This document shows, piece after piece, positions 1 to 5,500 of a stretch of DNA of 9,374 nucleotides; the stretch's first letter is position 1; the number at the start of each line of letters is the position of its first letter. The notes below the pieces were generated by a model. That model made no database searches. It saw only the letters and a program-made list of their open reading frames with translations, and was not told the origin of the DNA. Source of the DNA: JBJSXF01 sp046086225 (lineage in GTDB: Bacteria; Actinomycetota; Acidimicrobiia; IMCC26256; PALSA-610); the NCBI GenBank assembly GCA_046086225.1, contig JBJSXF010000009.1, positions 1-9,374 of the forward strand, read 5' to 3'. The translations under genes were made by a program, and so were the position numbers.

Positions 1-2
1 AC

Positions 3-58
3 TGCAGGTGAGGCCGCCGAGGTGGGCGCATAACCATCCCGGGATGGCCACACCTGCA
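3..58. repeat. Nested inverted repeats, 3-10/51-58 around a 14-bp perfect palindrome
   Basis: The 8-base arm TGCAGGTG at 3-10 is exactly inverted as CACCTGCA at 51-58. Between them lies the perfect palindrome CCATCCCGGGATGG (34-47). A transcript could fold into an outer stem carrying an inner hairpin. There is no T-run on either side, so a classical intrinsic terminator is not supported. It could be the end of an upstream transcription unit or a protein-binding site. What is seen is only the symmetry; the role is unknown. Confidence 0.4.
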
Positions 59-83
59 CGGCCACATCCACCACATGTCGATC

Positions 84-118
84 TTGCGTGTTGAAAGGTC
101 GACCAAGTACTTTACTTG
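84..118 (+). promoter_or_regulatory. Putative promoter with 15-bp palindromic operator CAAGTActtTACTTG
   Basis: At 104-118 two perfect 6-base inverted arms flank CTT. The site overlaps TACTTT (108-113), which fits the TANNNT form of an actinobacterial -10 box, and is preceded by weak -35 candidates (TTGCGT at 84-89, TTGAAA at 91-96). Transcription from TACTTT would begin near base 120, leaving a short leader with the GGAGGAGG ribosome site at 129-136. A palindrome over the core promoter is typical of repression by a small winged-helix or similar dimeric regulator, but no regulator gene is in the window. Promoter assignment is weak; the palindrome itself is certain. Confidence 0.4.
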
Positions 119-140
119 TCGGCCCTACGGAGGAGGCGAG

Positions 141-431
141 ATGGGGAAGATCACCGTGGAAAACGTCAATGTCCCTGGGCACACGGCGCAGGTCGACGCC
201 GAAAAGTATGAAGCCATGAAGAAGGCCATCATCAAGGTCACGCCCAAGGCGGCTCCCGGCCTTACAGCAGCCGAGATGATCGAGAAGGTCACCCCGATCC
301 TGCCCAGCGACCTGTGGCCCGGAGGTGCAAAGGTCGGATGGTGGCAGAAGACGGTGCAGCTCGACCTCGAGGCGAAGGGTCTCCTCACCCGCAGCCCGGG
401 CTCCGAGCCGCTGCGCTGGCACCGCACCTGA
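141..431 (+). CDS. DUF6958 family protein (96 aa, unknown function)
   Basis: Small soluble protein without signal peptide or membrane segment. It follows the pattern I recognise for DUF6958: an N-terminal stretch KITVENVNVPG, then VDAEKYEAMKKAI, a helical part with GLTAAEM, the hallmark LWPGGAKVGWWQKTVQLDLEAKG (written here as LWPGGAK, GWW, KTVQLDLEAKG) and the C-terminal PLRWHR. The length is usual for the family. The central and C-terminal pattern looks like a small winged-helix fold, which is my inference. The ATG at 141 was preferred to the in-frame ATG at 75 because a near-perfect GGAGGAGG (129-136) sits four bases upstream and because the extra 22 residues would cross the putative promoter. 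The DUF1905 gene starts nine bases after its stop, so the two are probably cotranscribed. Function is unknown; related proteins are often found alone or near stress or antibiotic-response type small genes, which I cannot verify here. Confidence 0.88.
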   Translation: MGKITVENVNVPGHTAQVDAEKYEAMKKAIIKVTPKAAPGLTAAEMIEKVTPILPSDLWPGGAKVGWWQKTVQLDLEAKGLLTRSPGSEPLRWHRT

Positions 432-440
432 GCACACGGC

Positions 441-749
441 ATGGACTGCAGCGACTGGCTCACCTTCACCGCCGAGGTCTGGCTCTGGCCGGGCGAGTCA
501 CCCTGGCATTTCGTGAGCCTCCCGGTCGAGGTCGCCGAGGACATCCGGACCCGGGCCGGCGATCTGAGTCCCGGCTTCGGCACAGTCCCGGTCGAGGTGC
601 GGGGCCCGGGGGTGCGCTGGGCGACTTCCGTCTTCCCCGACAAGGAGTCCGGCACCTACCTCCTGCCCCTGAAGCAGCAGGTCCGACGGCAGCTCGGATG
701 CGTGGAGGGCTCCAGCCTCACCCTCGATCTCCGTCCCCGCCACGATTGA
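441..749 (+). CDS. DUF1905 domain-containing protein (102 aa)
   Basis: Small cytosolic-looking protein covering essentially one DUF1905 domain. Visible family features in order are the opening beta strand FTAEVWLW (residues 9-16), the WHFVSLPVEVAEDI strand-helix (22-35), GFGTVPVEV (45-53), the W.TSVFPDKESGTYLLPLK core (60-78) and the closing VRR...G...G..LTLDL (81-98). In this family the domain is a small beta-barrel of unknown biochemical role, sometimes fused to a YdeI/OmpD-associated region, which is absent here. The gene starts nine bases after the DUF6958 stop with only a weak ribosome site, which suggests translational coupling. The stop lies ten bases before the TTGACA promoter-like box of the MFS gene. 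No regulatory or catalytic residues can be assigned. Confidence 0.85.
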   Translation: MDCSDWLTFTAEVWLWPGESPWHFVSLPVEVAEDIRTRAGDLSPGFGTVPVEVRGPGVRWATSVFPDKESGTYLLPLKQQVRRQLGCVEGSSLTLDLRPRHD

Positions 750-758
750 AGGCAGAGG

Positions 759-789
759 CTTGACACTGTCTAGTCCGGTGTTCGACAAT
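759..789 (+). promoter_or_regulatory. TetR-type palindromic operator on the -35 box of the MFS gene
   Basis: CTTGACACTGTCTAG (759-773) is a near-perfect palindrome centred on C766, with only the T761/T771 pair failing. Its left half is the consensus -35 hexamer TTGACA (760-765); an 18-base spacer leads to GACAAT (784-789), four of six matches to TATAAT. The expected start of transcription, about seven bases on, falls on the GTG at 796. The palindrome resembles operators of TetR-family repressors that control efflux pumps in actinobacteria. No TetR gene is in the window, so the repressor would be encoded elsewhere. The symmetry and the hexamer are seen; the TetR link is inference from the family and gene type. 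Confidence 0.6.
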
Positions 790-795
790 GCCGCC

Positions 796-2379
796 GTGAC
801 GCAAACTTCCGCCCCTCCCGACCGGGCCGAAACCCTCCAGCGCCGTGCCTACGAGCGCCGCTGGTGGGTGCTGGTCGTCCTCTGCGCCAGCGTGTTCCTG
901 GTCGTGGTGGACAACCTGATCGTCAACGTCGCCCTGCCGACCCTGCAACGCGAACTCGATGCCTCCGTCACCGCGTTGCAGTGGATCGTGGACTCCTACG
1001 CCCTCGTGTTCGCCTGCCTACTGCTGGCCGGCGGGGGCCTCGGCGACCGTTGGGGCCGCAAGCGGGCACTCCAGGTCGGACTCGTGCTCTTCGCGATCTT
1101 CAGCGGGCTCGGCGCCTTCGCCGGATCAGCGTCCGAGCTCATCGTCTGGCGCGGGGCGATGGGAATCGGATCGGCGCTCGTCTTCCCGGCCACGCTCGCG
1201 ATCATCACCAACCTGTTCACCGATCCCGTCGAACGGGCCAAGGCCATCGGCGTGTGGTCGGCCGTGTCGGGCATGGCGGTCGCGTTCGGACCGGTCGCCG
1301 GCGGGTTCCTGCTCGAACACTTCTGGTGGGGATCGGTCTTCCTCGTGAACATCCCGATCGTCGCGGTGGCCCTCCTCGTCGGCCACCGACTCGTGCCGGA
1401 GTACCGGGAGCCGCACCCCGGTCGCTTCGACCGCGTGGGGCTCGCACTCTCGGTGGCGACCGTCGGCGCGCTCGTCTACACGGTCATCGAATCGCCCCAC
1501 TGGGGTTGGGGGAGCGCTCCGAGCACCGGCGGGTTCGTGATCGCCGCCGTGCTGCTCGCCGCCTTCGTCCGCTACGAGTCGCGCGTCGAGGACCCGCTGC
1601 TCGACGTGACCTTCTTCCGCAACGCCCGGTTCAGCGCGGCGACCGGCTCCATCGGCATCGCGTTCCTCAGCCTGTTCGGGTTCACATTCCTCGTGACCCA
1701 GTACTTCCAGTTCGTGCGGGGCTACGACCCGCTCGAATCGGGGTTGCGCACGGTTCCGTTCGCCGTCGGCGCCGGCATCACCGCACCGCTCGCGGCACGC
1801 GCCGCGCTCCGATGGGGCACGAAGCGCGTGGTGGCCGCCGGCCTGCTCGACATGTCGATCGGGTTCCTCGTGATGAGCCGGATCGATGCCGACACGGCCT
1901 ACTGGGGCCCCATCGTGATCGCCATGCTGCTCATCGCCAGCGGCCTCTCGCTCGTCACGTCGCCGAGCACCGAGGCGGTGATGGGCTCGGTGCCGCGTGA
2001 GCGAGCCGGGGTCGCGTCGGCCGTGAACGACATCTCCCGGGAGCTCGGCGGCACGCTCGGCGTCGCCATCACCGGGTCGATCTTCCTCAGCCTCTACTCC
2101 CCACGGCTCGCCGACGCTTTCGGGCGCATCCCCGGCTTCGTCGAGGCGCTGCCCGCCGGACTCCTCGCCCAGTCCCGCGACTCCGTCGGTGCCGCGTTCG
2201 CCGTCGTGAGCCAGAGCCCCGCTGAGCTGCAGGCGCAGGCGGCCGACGCCATCAGCCGGTCGTTCATGCACGGGTTCAACACTGCGTGCCTCGTCGTCTC
2301 GATCACGGCGTTCGTCGGGTCGTTGCTCGCCCTGCGGTTCCTCCCCGCCCGCGCGAACGCGGCCGGGGTGCCGAACTGA
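796..2379 (+). CDS. MFS drug-efflux transporter, DHA2 (EmrB/QacA, 14-TM) family
   Basis: Proton-driven export of drugs or other amphipathic compounds across the cytoplasmic membrane is the expected role; the substrate cannot be read from sequence. The 527-residue protein has a charged N-terminal tail, then TM1 at about 23-45. The DHA2 motif D1 runs from VVVDNLIVNVALP to ALQWIVDSYAL (37-70), the MFS motif A is GGLGDRWGRKRAL (80-92) and the antiporter motif C is AFGPVAGG (163-170). The GVASAVNDISRELGGTLGVA segment late in the protein is also typical of DHA2 pumps. Hydrophobic segments are consistent with 14 helices. Start choice: the frame opens at TTG 760 and also has GTG 778, but TTG 760 is the -35 box of a good promoter and transcription would begin at GTG 796, which suggests a leaderless mRNA. 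No clear Shine-Dalgarno precedes any of the three. If transcribed from the promoter at 84-118 instead, it would be the third gene of that operon. Confidence 0.9.
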   Translation: MTQTSAPPDRAETLQRRAYERRWWVLVVLCASVFLVVVDNLIVNVALPTLQRELDASVTALQWIVDSYALVFACLLLAGGGLGDRWGRKRALQVGLVLFAIFSGLGAFAGSASELIVWRGAMGIGSALVFPATLAIITNLFTDPVERAKAIGVWSAVSGMAVAFGPVAGGFLLEHFWWGSVFLVNIPIVAVALLVGHRLVPEYREPHPGRFDRVGLALSVATVGALVYTVIESPHWGWGSAPSTGGFVIAAVLLAAFVRYESRVEDPLLDVTFFRNARFSAATGSIGIAFLSLFGFTFLVTQYFQFVRGYDPLESGLRTVPFAVGAGITAPLAARAALRWGTKRVVAAGLLDMSIGFLVMSRIDADTAYWGPIVIAMLLIASGLSLVTSPSTEAVMGSVPRERAGVASAVNDISRELGGTLGVAITGSIFLSLYSPRLADAFGRIPGFVEALPAGLLAQSRDSVGAAFAVVSQSPAELQAQAADAISRSFMHGFNTACLVVSITAFVGSLLALRFLPARANAAGVPN

Positions 2380-2885
2380 CCGGTCGGGATCGGCGGCGCG
2401 ACCGCTGCTCCGCCTGCGGTCGTCCTGACCGAGCCGATCCATGCGTCAGGGATCGACGATGATGCCCGAGAGCTGCACCGACCCACCCGGAACTCATTGA
2501 CCGACAGCCGCAAGTCCACGGACCAGGGTGCCTGTCGCAATCAGAACCCGGCAATCGTCCCGACCCTCGATCAGGAGTGGGAGCTCATCGAAACCGGTAG
2601 CGAGAACCTCCGCTCGCTGTGCTCGAGGGCAAGTCGGTGGGCACATTCGACCAACTCGACCGGGACGTCCGTGAGATTCCAGATGACCTGCTGCTAGAAG
2701 CCGGGTTGTCGCTCTCCCGCGGTCATGAGTTCGGCGTCGCCAGCTTTCATTACCTGGTGATCCACGACGGGAATCGCACCGCCGACGAAGGACGGTTCCA
2801 GAGCGGACCGAAGCCCGGCATCGGTGTCCTCGACCACCCTCCTCGCGGTGATCGAGGAGACCCGGCGATCAGCCGCCCCGAGCGG
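2380..2885. other. Gene-poor 506-base region with possible decayed coding remnant
   Basis: Apart from the hairpin just after the MFS stop, no intact gene is seen between the two convergent units. On the plus strand, about 2524-2619 reads with good third-position G/C bias (...TLDQEWELIETGSENLRSL). The bias and a plausible protein then continue in another frame from GTG 2619 (VLEGKSVGTFDQLDRDVREI, then PDDLLLEAGLSLSRGHEFG), as if one base had been gained or lost near 2619. That second frame has no stop before it enters the antisense of the fasciclin gene, so it is not an intact gene. On the minus strand, 2697-2885 is also open, in frame with the fasciclin stop, and ends at a TAG (2694-2696). 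I recognise neither peptide. This may be relic sequence or simply GC-rich DNA with long chance frames. Confidence 0.3.
2387..2440 (+). terminator. Nested hairpin after the MFS gene, probable terminator
   Basis: Eight bases after the MFS stop, GGATCGGC (2387-2394) pairs exactly with GCCGATCC (2433-2440). Inside, CGACCGC (2399-2405) pairs with GCGGTCG (2416-2422) around a ten-base loop. There are internal bulges of 4 and 10 bases and no T-run afterwards. The position between two convergent units supports a transcription-end or RNA-stabilising role, but without a U-tract it is not a classical intrinsic terminator. Confidence 0.45.
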
Positions 2886-3509
2886 TCAGACGTTCGTGGG
2901 GAAGAGCACCCCGGTGATGCCGTGCATGATCCCGTTGCTGCCTCGAATGTCGAGGGCGAACGGGTTGAGGTACGGGTTCAGGCGCTGCGGTGCGAGGTCG
3001 ACGAGCTGGATCAGCCGCACCCCGAAGTTCGCCCCGGCCAAGGTGGTGACGCTTCCCCGGGTGAGACCCTTGAGGACCATCGTCCCGACACCGAGGCGGG
3101 CCGGGGCCACGTGGTAGAGGAGCACGACGGTCAGCACGTCGACGGCGCTGCCGATACCGGTCGAGACGCCGACCTGGCCGAGCGCGGTAACGAGAAAGTC
3201 CCACGCCGCCGACTCGGTCGACCCCGTGAAACCGAAGTCGCGGGCTGTGCGGATGAACGCTGCGTCGTCCGGAGCGAACACCGTGATGTTCGCCGTCGTG
3301 GCGAGAGCGTTCACGAGATTGGCGGTCTGCGCAGCCTTGAGGAGGATGTCGTAGTCGTAACGGTTGCCATCGAAGCCGGCGAGGCTGCTGCGCTGCACGA
3401 GCACCTCGACCAGGTTCGGGCGGGATGCCACGGTCGCCCCGGCGGGCAGGGCGGCACCGATGCTGAGCGCCGCGGCGAGCAGTGCGGCGAGTCCGGTCTT
3501 ACGGAGCAT
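2886..3509 (-). CDS. Secreted fasciclin (FAS1) domain protein (207 aa)
   Basis: Exported protein with one FAS1 domain, the fold used for adhesion or cell-envelope interactions (mycobacterial MPT70/MPT83 belong to the same family). Residues 1-26 form a signal peptide: MLRK, a hydrophobic core AALLAAALSIGAALP, then AGA for signal peptidase I cleavage. No lipobox cysteine is present, so it should be released or loosely held rather than lipid-anchored. The FAS1 H1 motif is NITVFAPDDAAF (74-85), the H2 region VVLLYHVAPARL (128-139), and the domain closes with GIMHGITGVLFP (193-204). Length is normal for a single-domain member. The ATG at 3509 was chosen over the longer frame to 3578 because GAGGAGG lies just upstream and the signal peptide begins there. 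It is convergent to the MFS gene and divergent from the helicase, so it is probably monocistronic. Confidence 0.9.
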   Translation of the reverse strand: MLRKTGLAALLAAALSIGAALPAGATVASRPNLVEVLVQRSSLAGFDGNRYDYDILLKAAQTANLVNALATTANITVFAPDDAAFIRTARDFGFTGSTESAAWDFLVTALGQVGVSTGIGSAVDVLTVVLLYHVAPARLGVGTMVLKGLTRGSVTTLAGANFGVRLIQLVDLAPQRLNPYLNPFALDIRGSNGIMHGITGVLFPTNV

Positions 3510-3841
3510 GAGTCCTCCTCGGAGATGGTCCATCGTTCCGGCGCGGCGGTCGCATCGGATGAAAGGGACAGGACGCACCCGAGGGTGAACCGGCCCGACT
3601 CCCCCACCTGCTAGTGTCTTCCCCGTACCGCGATCCGCCGGGTCGAGGTTGGGTTTGTTCGCACCTCGGTGTGCATGCTCTCGCCGGCGTTTCTCCGTTC
3701 GTTCCGACGATGCGGTGCACCCGCCTCGTGCGGTCGGTTCACCTCGAACGGCCGCCTCTCGAATCGTTGCCCGTGGGCTCGCTCGAGTGAGTGCAAGCCC
3801 AGTTGCAGCGACGCCGCCCCGATGCGGTGTGAGGAGTTCCG
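3510..3841. other. Divergent intergenic spacer between fasciclin and helicase genes
   Basis: 332 bases separate two divergent starts. The left end holds the fasciclin ribosome site (CCTCCT on the plus strand, 3514-3519) and its putative promoter. The right end holds the helicase ribosome site GAGGAG (3831-3836), five bases before TTG 3842. A TANNNT-type box TAGTGT (3612-3617) is the best plus-strand -10 candidate, without a matching -35; it would give a leader over 200 bases, a length common for cold-induced RNA helicase and csp genes. I found no convincing tRNA, riboswitch or small gene. Confidence 0.4.
3534..3562 (-). promoter_or_regulatory. Possible SigK-like ECF promoter of the fasciclin gene
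   Basis: Reading the minus strand toward the fasciclin start, TCATCC (3562-3557) is followed after 16 bases by CGGAAC (3540-3535). This resembles the mycobacterial SigK type CCATCC / CCGAAT pair that drives the FAS1 genes mpt70 and mpt83. Matches are partial (five of six and four of six), and no sigma or anti-sigma gene is in the window. The leader would be under 30 bases and would include the GAGGAGG ribosome site. Low confidence. Confidence 0.25.
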
Positions 3842-5407
3842 TTGACCACCACCTTCGCCGATCTCGGCGTGCCCCCGCGCCTCGTCGCCGCGCTCGCGGC
3901 CCGCGGGATCGACCAGCCCTTCGAAGTCCAGGCGCTCACCATTCCCGACGCCATCGCCGGCCGTGACGTGTGCGGCAAGGCCCCGACCGGCGCGGGCAAG
4001 ACCATCGCCTTCGGCCTGCCGACCCTCACCCGCATCGAGCGGGCCGAGAAGCGTCGGCCGACCGCGCTGATCCTCGCCCCCACCCGCGAGCTCGCCGAGC
4101 AGATCAGCCGCGAGCTCGAACCGCTCTCGGGGGCGTGCGCCCGCCGGGTCGGCGCCGTGTACGGCGGAGCGAGCGAATCCGTCCAGCGCCGCATGCTCAA
4201 CCGCGGGGTCGATGTGCTCGTCGCCTGCCCCGGTCGGCTCGGTGACCTCCTGCGCCAGGGTGCGCTCACCCTCGACGCGGTCGAGGTGGTCGTCGTCGAC
4301 GAGGCCGACCGCATGGCCGACATGGGCTTCCTGCCCGACGTGCGCCGAATCCTCGATCTCACGCCCGCCGACCGCCAGACCCTGCTCTTCTCGGCGACGC
4401 TCGACGGTGCCGTCGGAGTGCTCTCCCGCGCCTACCAGGTCGACCCCGTGCGCCACGAGGTGACGGAGGGCGAGCAGCACGTGTCGAACGCCGTGCACGT
4501 GTTCTGGGATGTCGCGCAGCAGGAACGCACCGAGGTCGCGGCTTCGCTGCTCCCGGCCGCCGGTCCGACGATCGTGTTCTGTCGCACCCGCCACGGGGCC
4601 GACCGTCTGGCCAAGCAGCTCGGTCGCACCGGCATCCGGGCCGACGCCATCCACGGCGGACGCTCCCAGAACCAGCGCAACCGGGCGCTCGCCGCGTTCG
4701 CCGACGGCGGAGTCGACGCGCTGATCGCCACCGATGTCGCCGCGCGGGGCATCCACGTCGACGGCGTCGCCTGCGTGGTGCACTTCGATCCGCCCGAGGA
4801 CGAGAAGGCCTACGTCCACCGATCGGGCCGCACCGCCCGGGCCGGAGCCGCCGGCCTCGTGGTGTCGTTCGTGCCGCCGGCCGGTCGCCGCGAGGTGAAC
4901 CGCATCCAGCGCGTGCTCGAGCTCGAGGTGCCCATCACCGACCCCGACGTCGACGGGCTCGCCGAGGTGCTGCGCCGCCCCGTGCCCGAGCGAGTGAGCC
5001 GAGCCGCCGTGCCGGCTCCGACGGTTTCCTCCTCGGCGACGGCACCGGCCGCATCGACCCCCAGGTCGTCGGCATCGCCCAAGGTGCGCGAGCGCACCCG
5101 CCGTGATCGCACGGCGTCGCGGCCTGCTTCGCGACGCCCCGAGCACCAGATCTCAATAAACCGCCGACGGGATCTCCCGAAGGCACACACCAGAAAGCAC
5201 AGCAACATGGCAACAGGTACGGTCAAGTTCTTCAACGCCGAAAAGGGCTACGGGTTCATCTCGCGCGAGCAGGGTGACGACGAGTTCGTCCACTTCTCGG
5301 CCATCGTCGGCGACGGCTACAAGAGCCTCAACGAGGGCCAGCAGGTCGAGTTCGACGTCGCCCCCGGCCGCAAGGGCGAAGAGGCGCAGAACGTCCGCCC
5401 CATCTGA
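3842..5407 (+). CDS. DEAD-box RNA helicase with in-frame C-terminal cold-shock domain (521 aa)
   Basis: ATP-dependent RNA unwinding, probably in ribosome assembly or mRNA turnover in the cold. RecA-like domain 1: Q motif glutamine Q30, Walker A APTGAGKT (47-54), PTRELAEQ (80-87), GG (108-109), CPGR (129-132, C in place of the usual T), DEAD (153-156) and SAT (184-186). Domain 2: TIVFCRTR (243-250), ATDVAARGIHVDGV (296-309) and HRSGRTARAG (326-335). All catalytic motifs are present. After residue 380 comes a Ser/Ala/Pro/Arg-rich linker and then, without a stop, a complete cold-shock domain (456-521) with RNP1 KGYGFI (468-473) and RNP2 FVHF (482-485). The TTG start is supported by GAGGAG (3831-3836) five bases upstream. 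The linker just before the cold-shock methionine has unusual codons (ATA, AGA) and lower G/C at third positions, so the domain may also be made separately from ATG 5207. Either way helicase and RNA chaperone are encoded together, which fits cold-adaptation work on RNA structure. Confidence 0.9.
   Translation: MTTTFADLGVPPRLVAALAARGIDQPFEVQALTIPDAIAGRDVCGKAPTGAGKTIAFGLPTLTRIERAEKRRPTALILAPTRELAEQISRELEPLSGACARRVGAVYGGASESVQRRMLNRGVDVLVACPGRLGDLLRQGALTLDAVEVVVVDEADRMADMGFLPDVRRILDLTPADRQTLLFSATLDGAVGVLSRAYQVDPVRHEVTEGEQHVSNAVHVFWDVAQQERTEVAASLLPAAGPTIVFCRTRHGADRLAKQLGRTGIRADAIHGGRSQNQRNRALAAFADGGVDALIATDVAARGIHVDGVACVVHFDPPEDEKAYVHRSGRTARAGAAGLVVSFVPPAGRREVNRIQRVLELEVPITDPDVDGLAEVLRRPVPERVSRAAVPAPTVSSSATAPAASTPRSSASPKVRERTRRDRTASRPASRRPEHQISINRRRDLPKAHTRKHSNMATGTVKFFNAEKGYGFISREQGDDEFVHFSAIVGDGYKSLNEGQQVEFDVAPGRKGEEAQNVRPI
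5207..5407 (+). CDS. Cold-shock protein CspA type, possible independent start inside the helicase frame
   Basis: The last 66 residues of the helicase frame form a full-length CspA-type protein by themselves: an opening MATGTVKFFNAEKGYGFI, the DNA/RNA-binding RNP1 and RNP2 motifs, and the ending G.EAQNVRPI usual for actinobacterial Csp. Free-standing Csp proteins begin at exactly this methionine and have this length. The upstream ribosome site is weak (AGAAAG at 5192-5197), and the preceding 60 bases are less GC-rich than the rest, like a csp 5' leader. It binds single-stranded RNA or DNA and melts structure as a chaperone in the cytoplasm. I cannot tell from sequence whether it is translated alone, only as the helicase tail, or both. 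Confidence 0.5.
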   Translation: MATGTVKFFNAEKGYGFISREQGDDEFVHFSAIVGDGYKSLNEGQQVEFDVAPGRKGEEAQNVRPI

Positions 5408-5421
5408 GGCATTTCCCGTGA

Positions 5422-5453
5422 TCGGCCGGTCGGGCGCAGTCCCGGCCGGCCGA
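5422..5453 (+). terminator. 13-bp GC-rich hairpin after the helicase-csp gene
   Basis: TCGGCCGGTCGGG (5422-5434) pairs over its full length with CCCGGCCGGCCGA (5441-5453), with one G-T wobble and a six-base loop CGCAGT. It begins 14 bases after the stop. No T-run follows, so it may be a non-canonical actinobacterial terminator or a 3'-end stabilising structure. TACTTT (5462-5467) just beyond is a TANNNT -10 candidate for the next gene, without a clear -35. Confidence 0.6.
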
Positions 5454-5500
5454 CGCGGTGGTACTTTCGCCCCCGATTCGGGCCGAACCGCGGGGGCACC

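Noticed and set aside
1..33. Ten plus-strand codons ending in TAA, possible tail of an upstream gene; the minus strand is also open to the window edge with a GTG near 65.
   Set aside because: Too short to recognise on either strand, and the window boundary prevents a decision.
1126..2442. Very long minus-strand open frame opposite the MFS gene.
   Set aside because: Arg/Asp/Glu/Gly-rich composition typical of the antisense of a GC-rich gene; the plus strand carries clear MFS motifs.
2619..3614. 331-codon plus-strand frame crossing the fasciclin gene.
   Set aside because: Most of it is antisense to the signal-peptide-bearing FAS1 gene; only its first part (to about 2840) is discussed as a possible relic.
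3611..5146. 511-codon minus-strand open frame opposite the helicase.
   Set aside because: Antisense shadow; no domain pattern, while the plus strand has every DEAD-box motif.
5477..5487. TTCGGGCCGAA palindrome before the RCC1 gene.
   Set aside because: Five-base arms are expected often in DNA of this composition; no supporting context.
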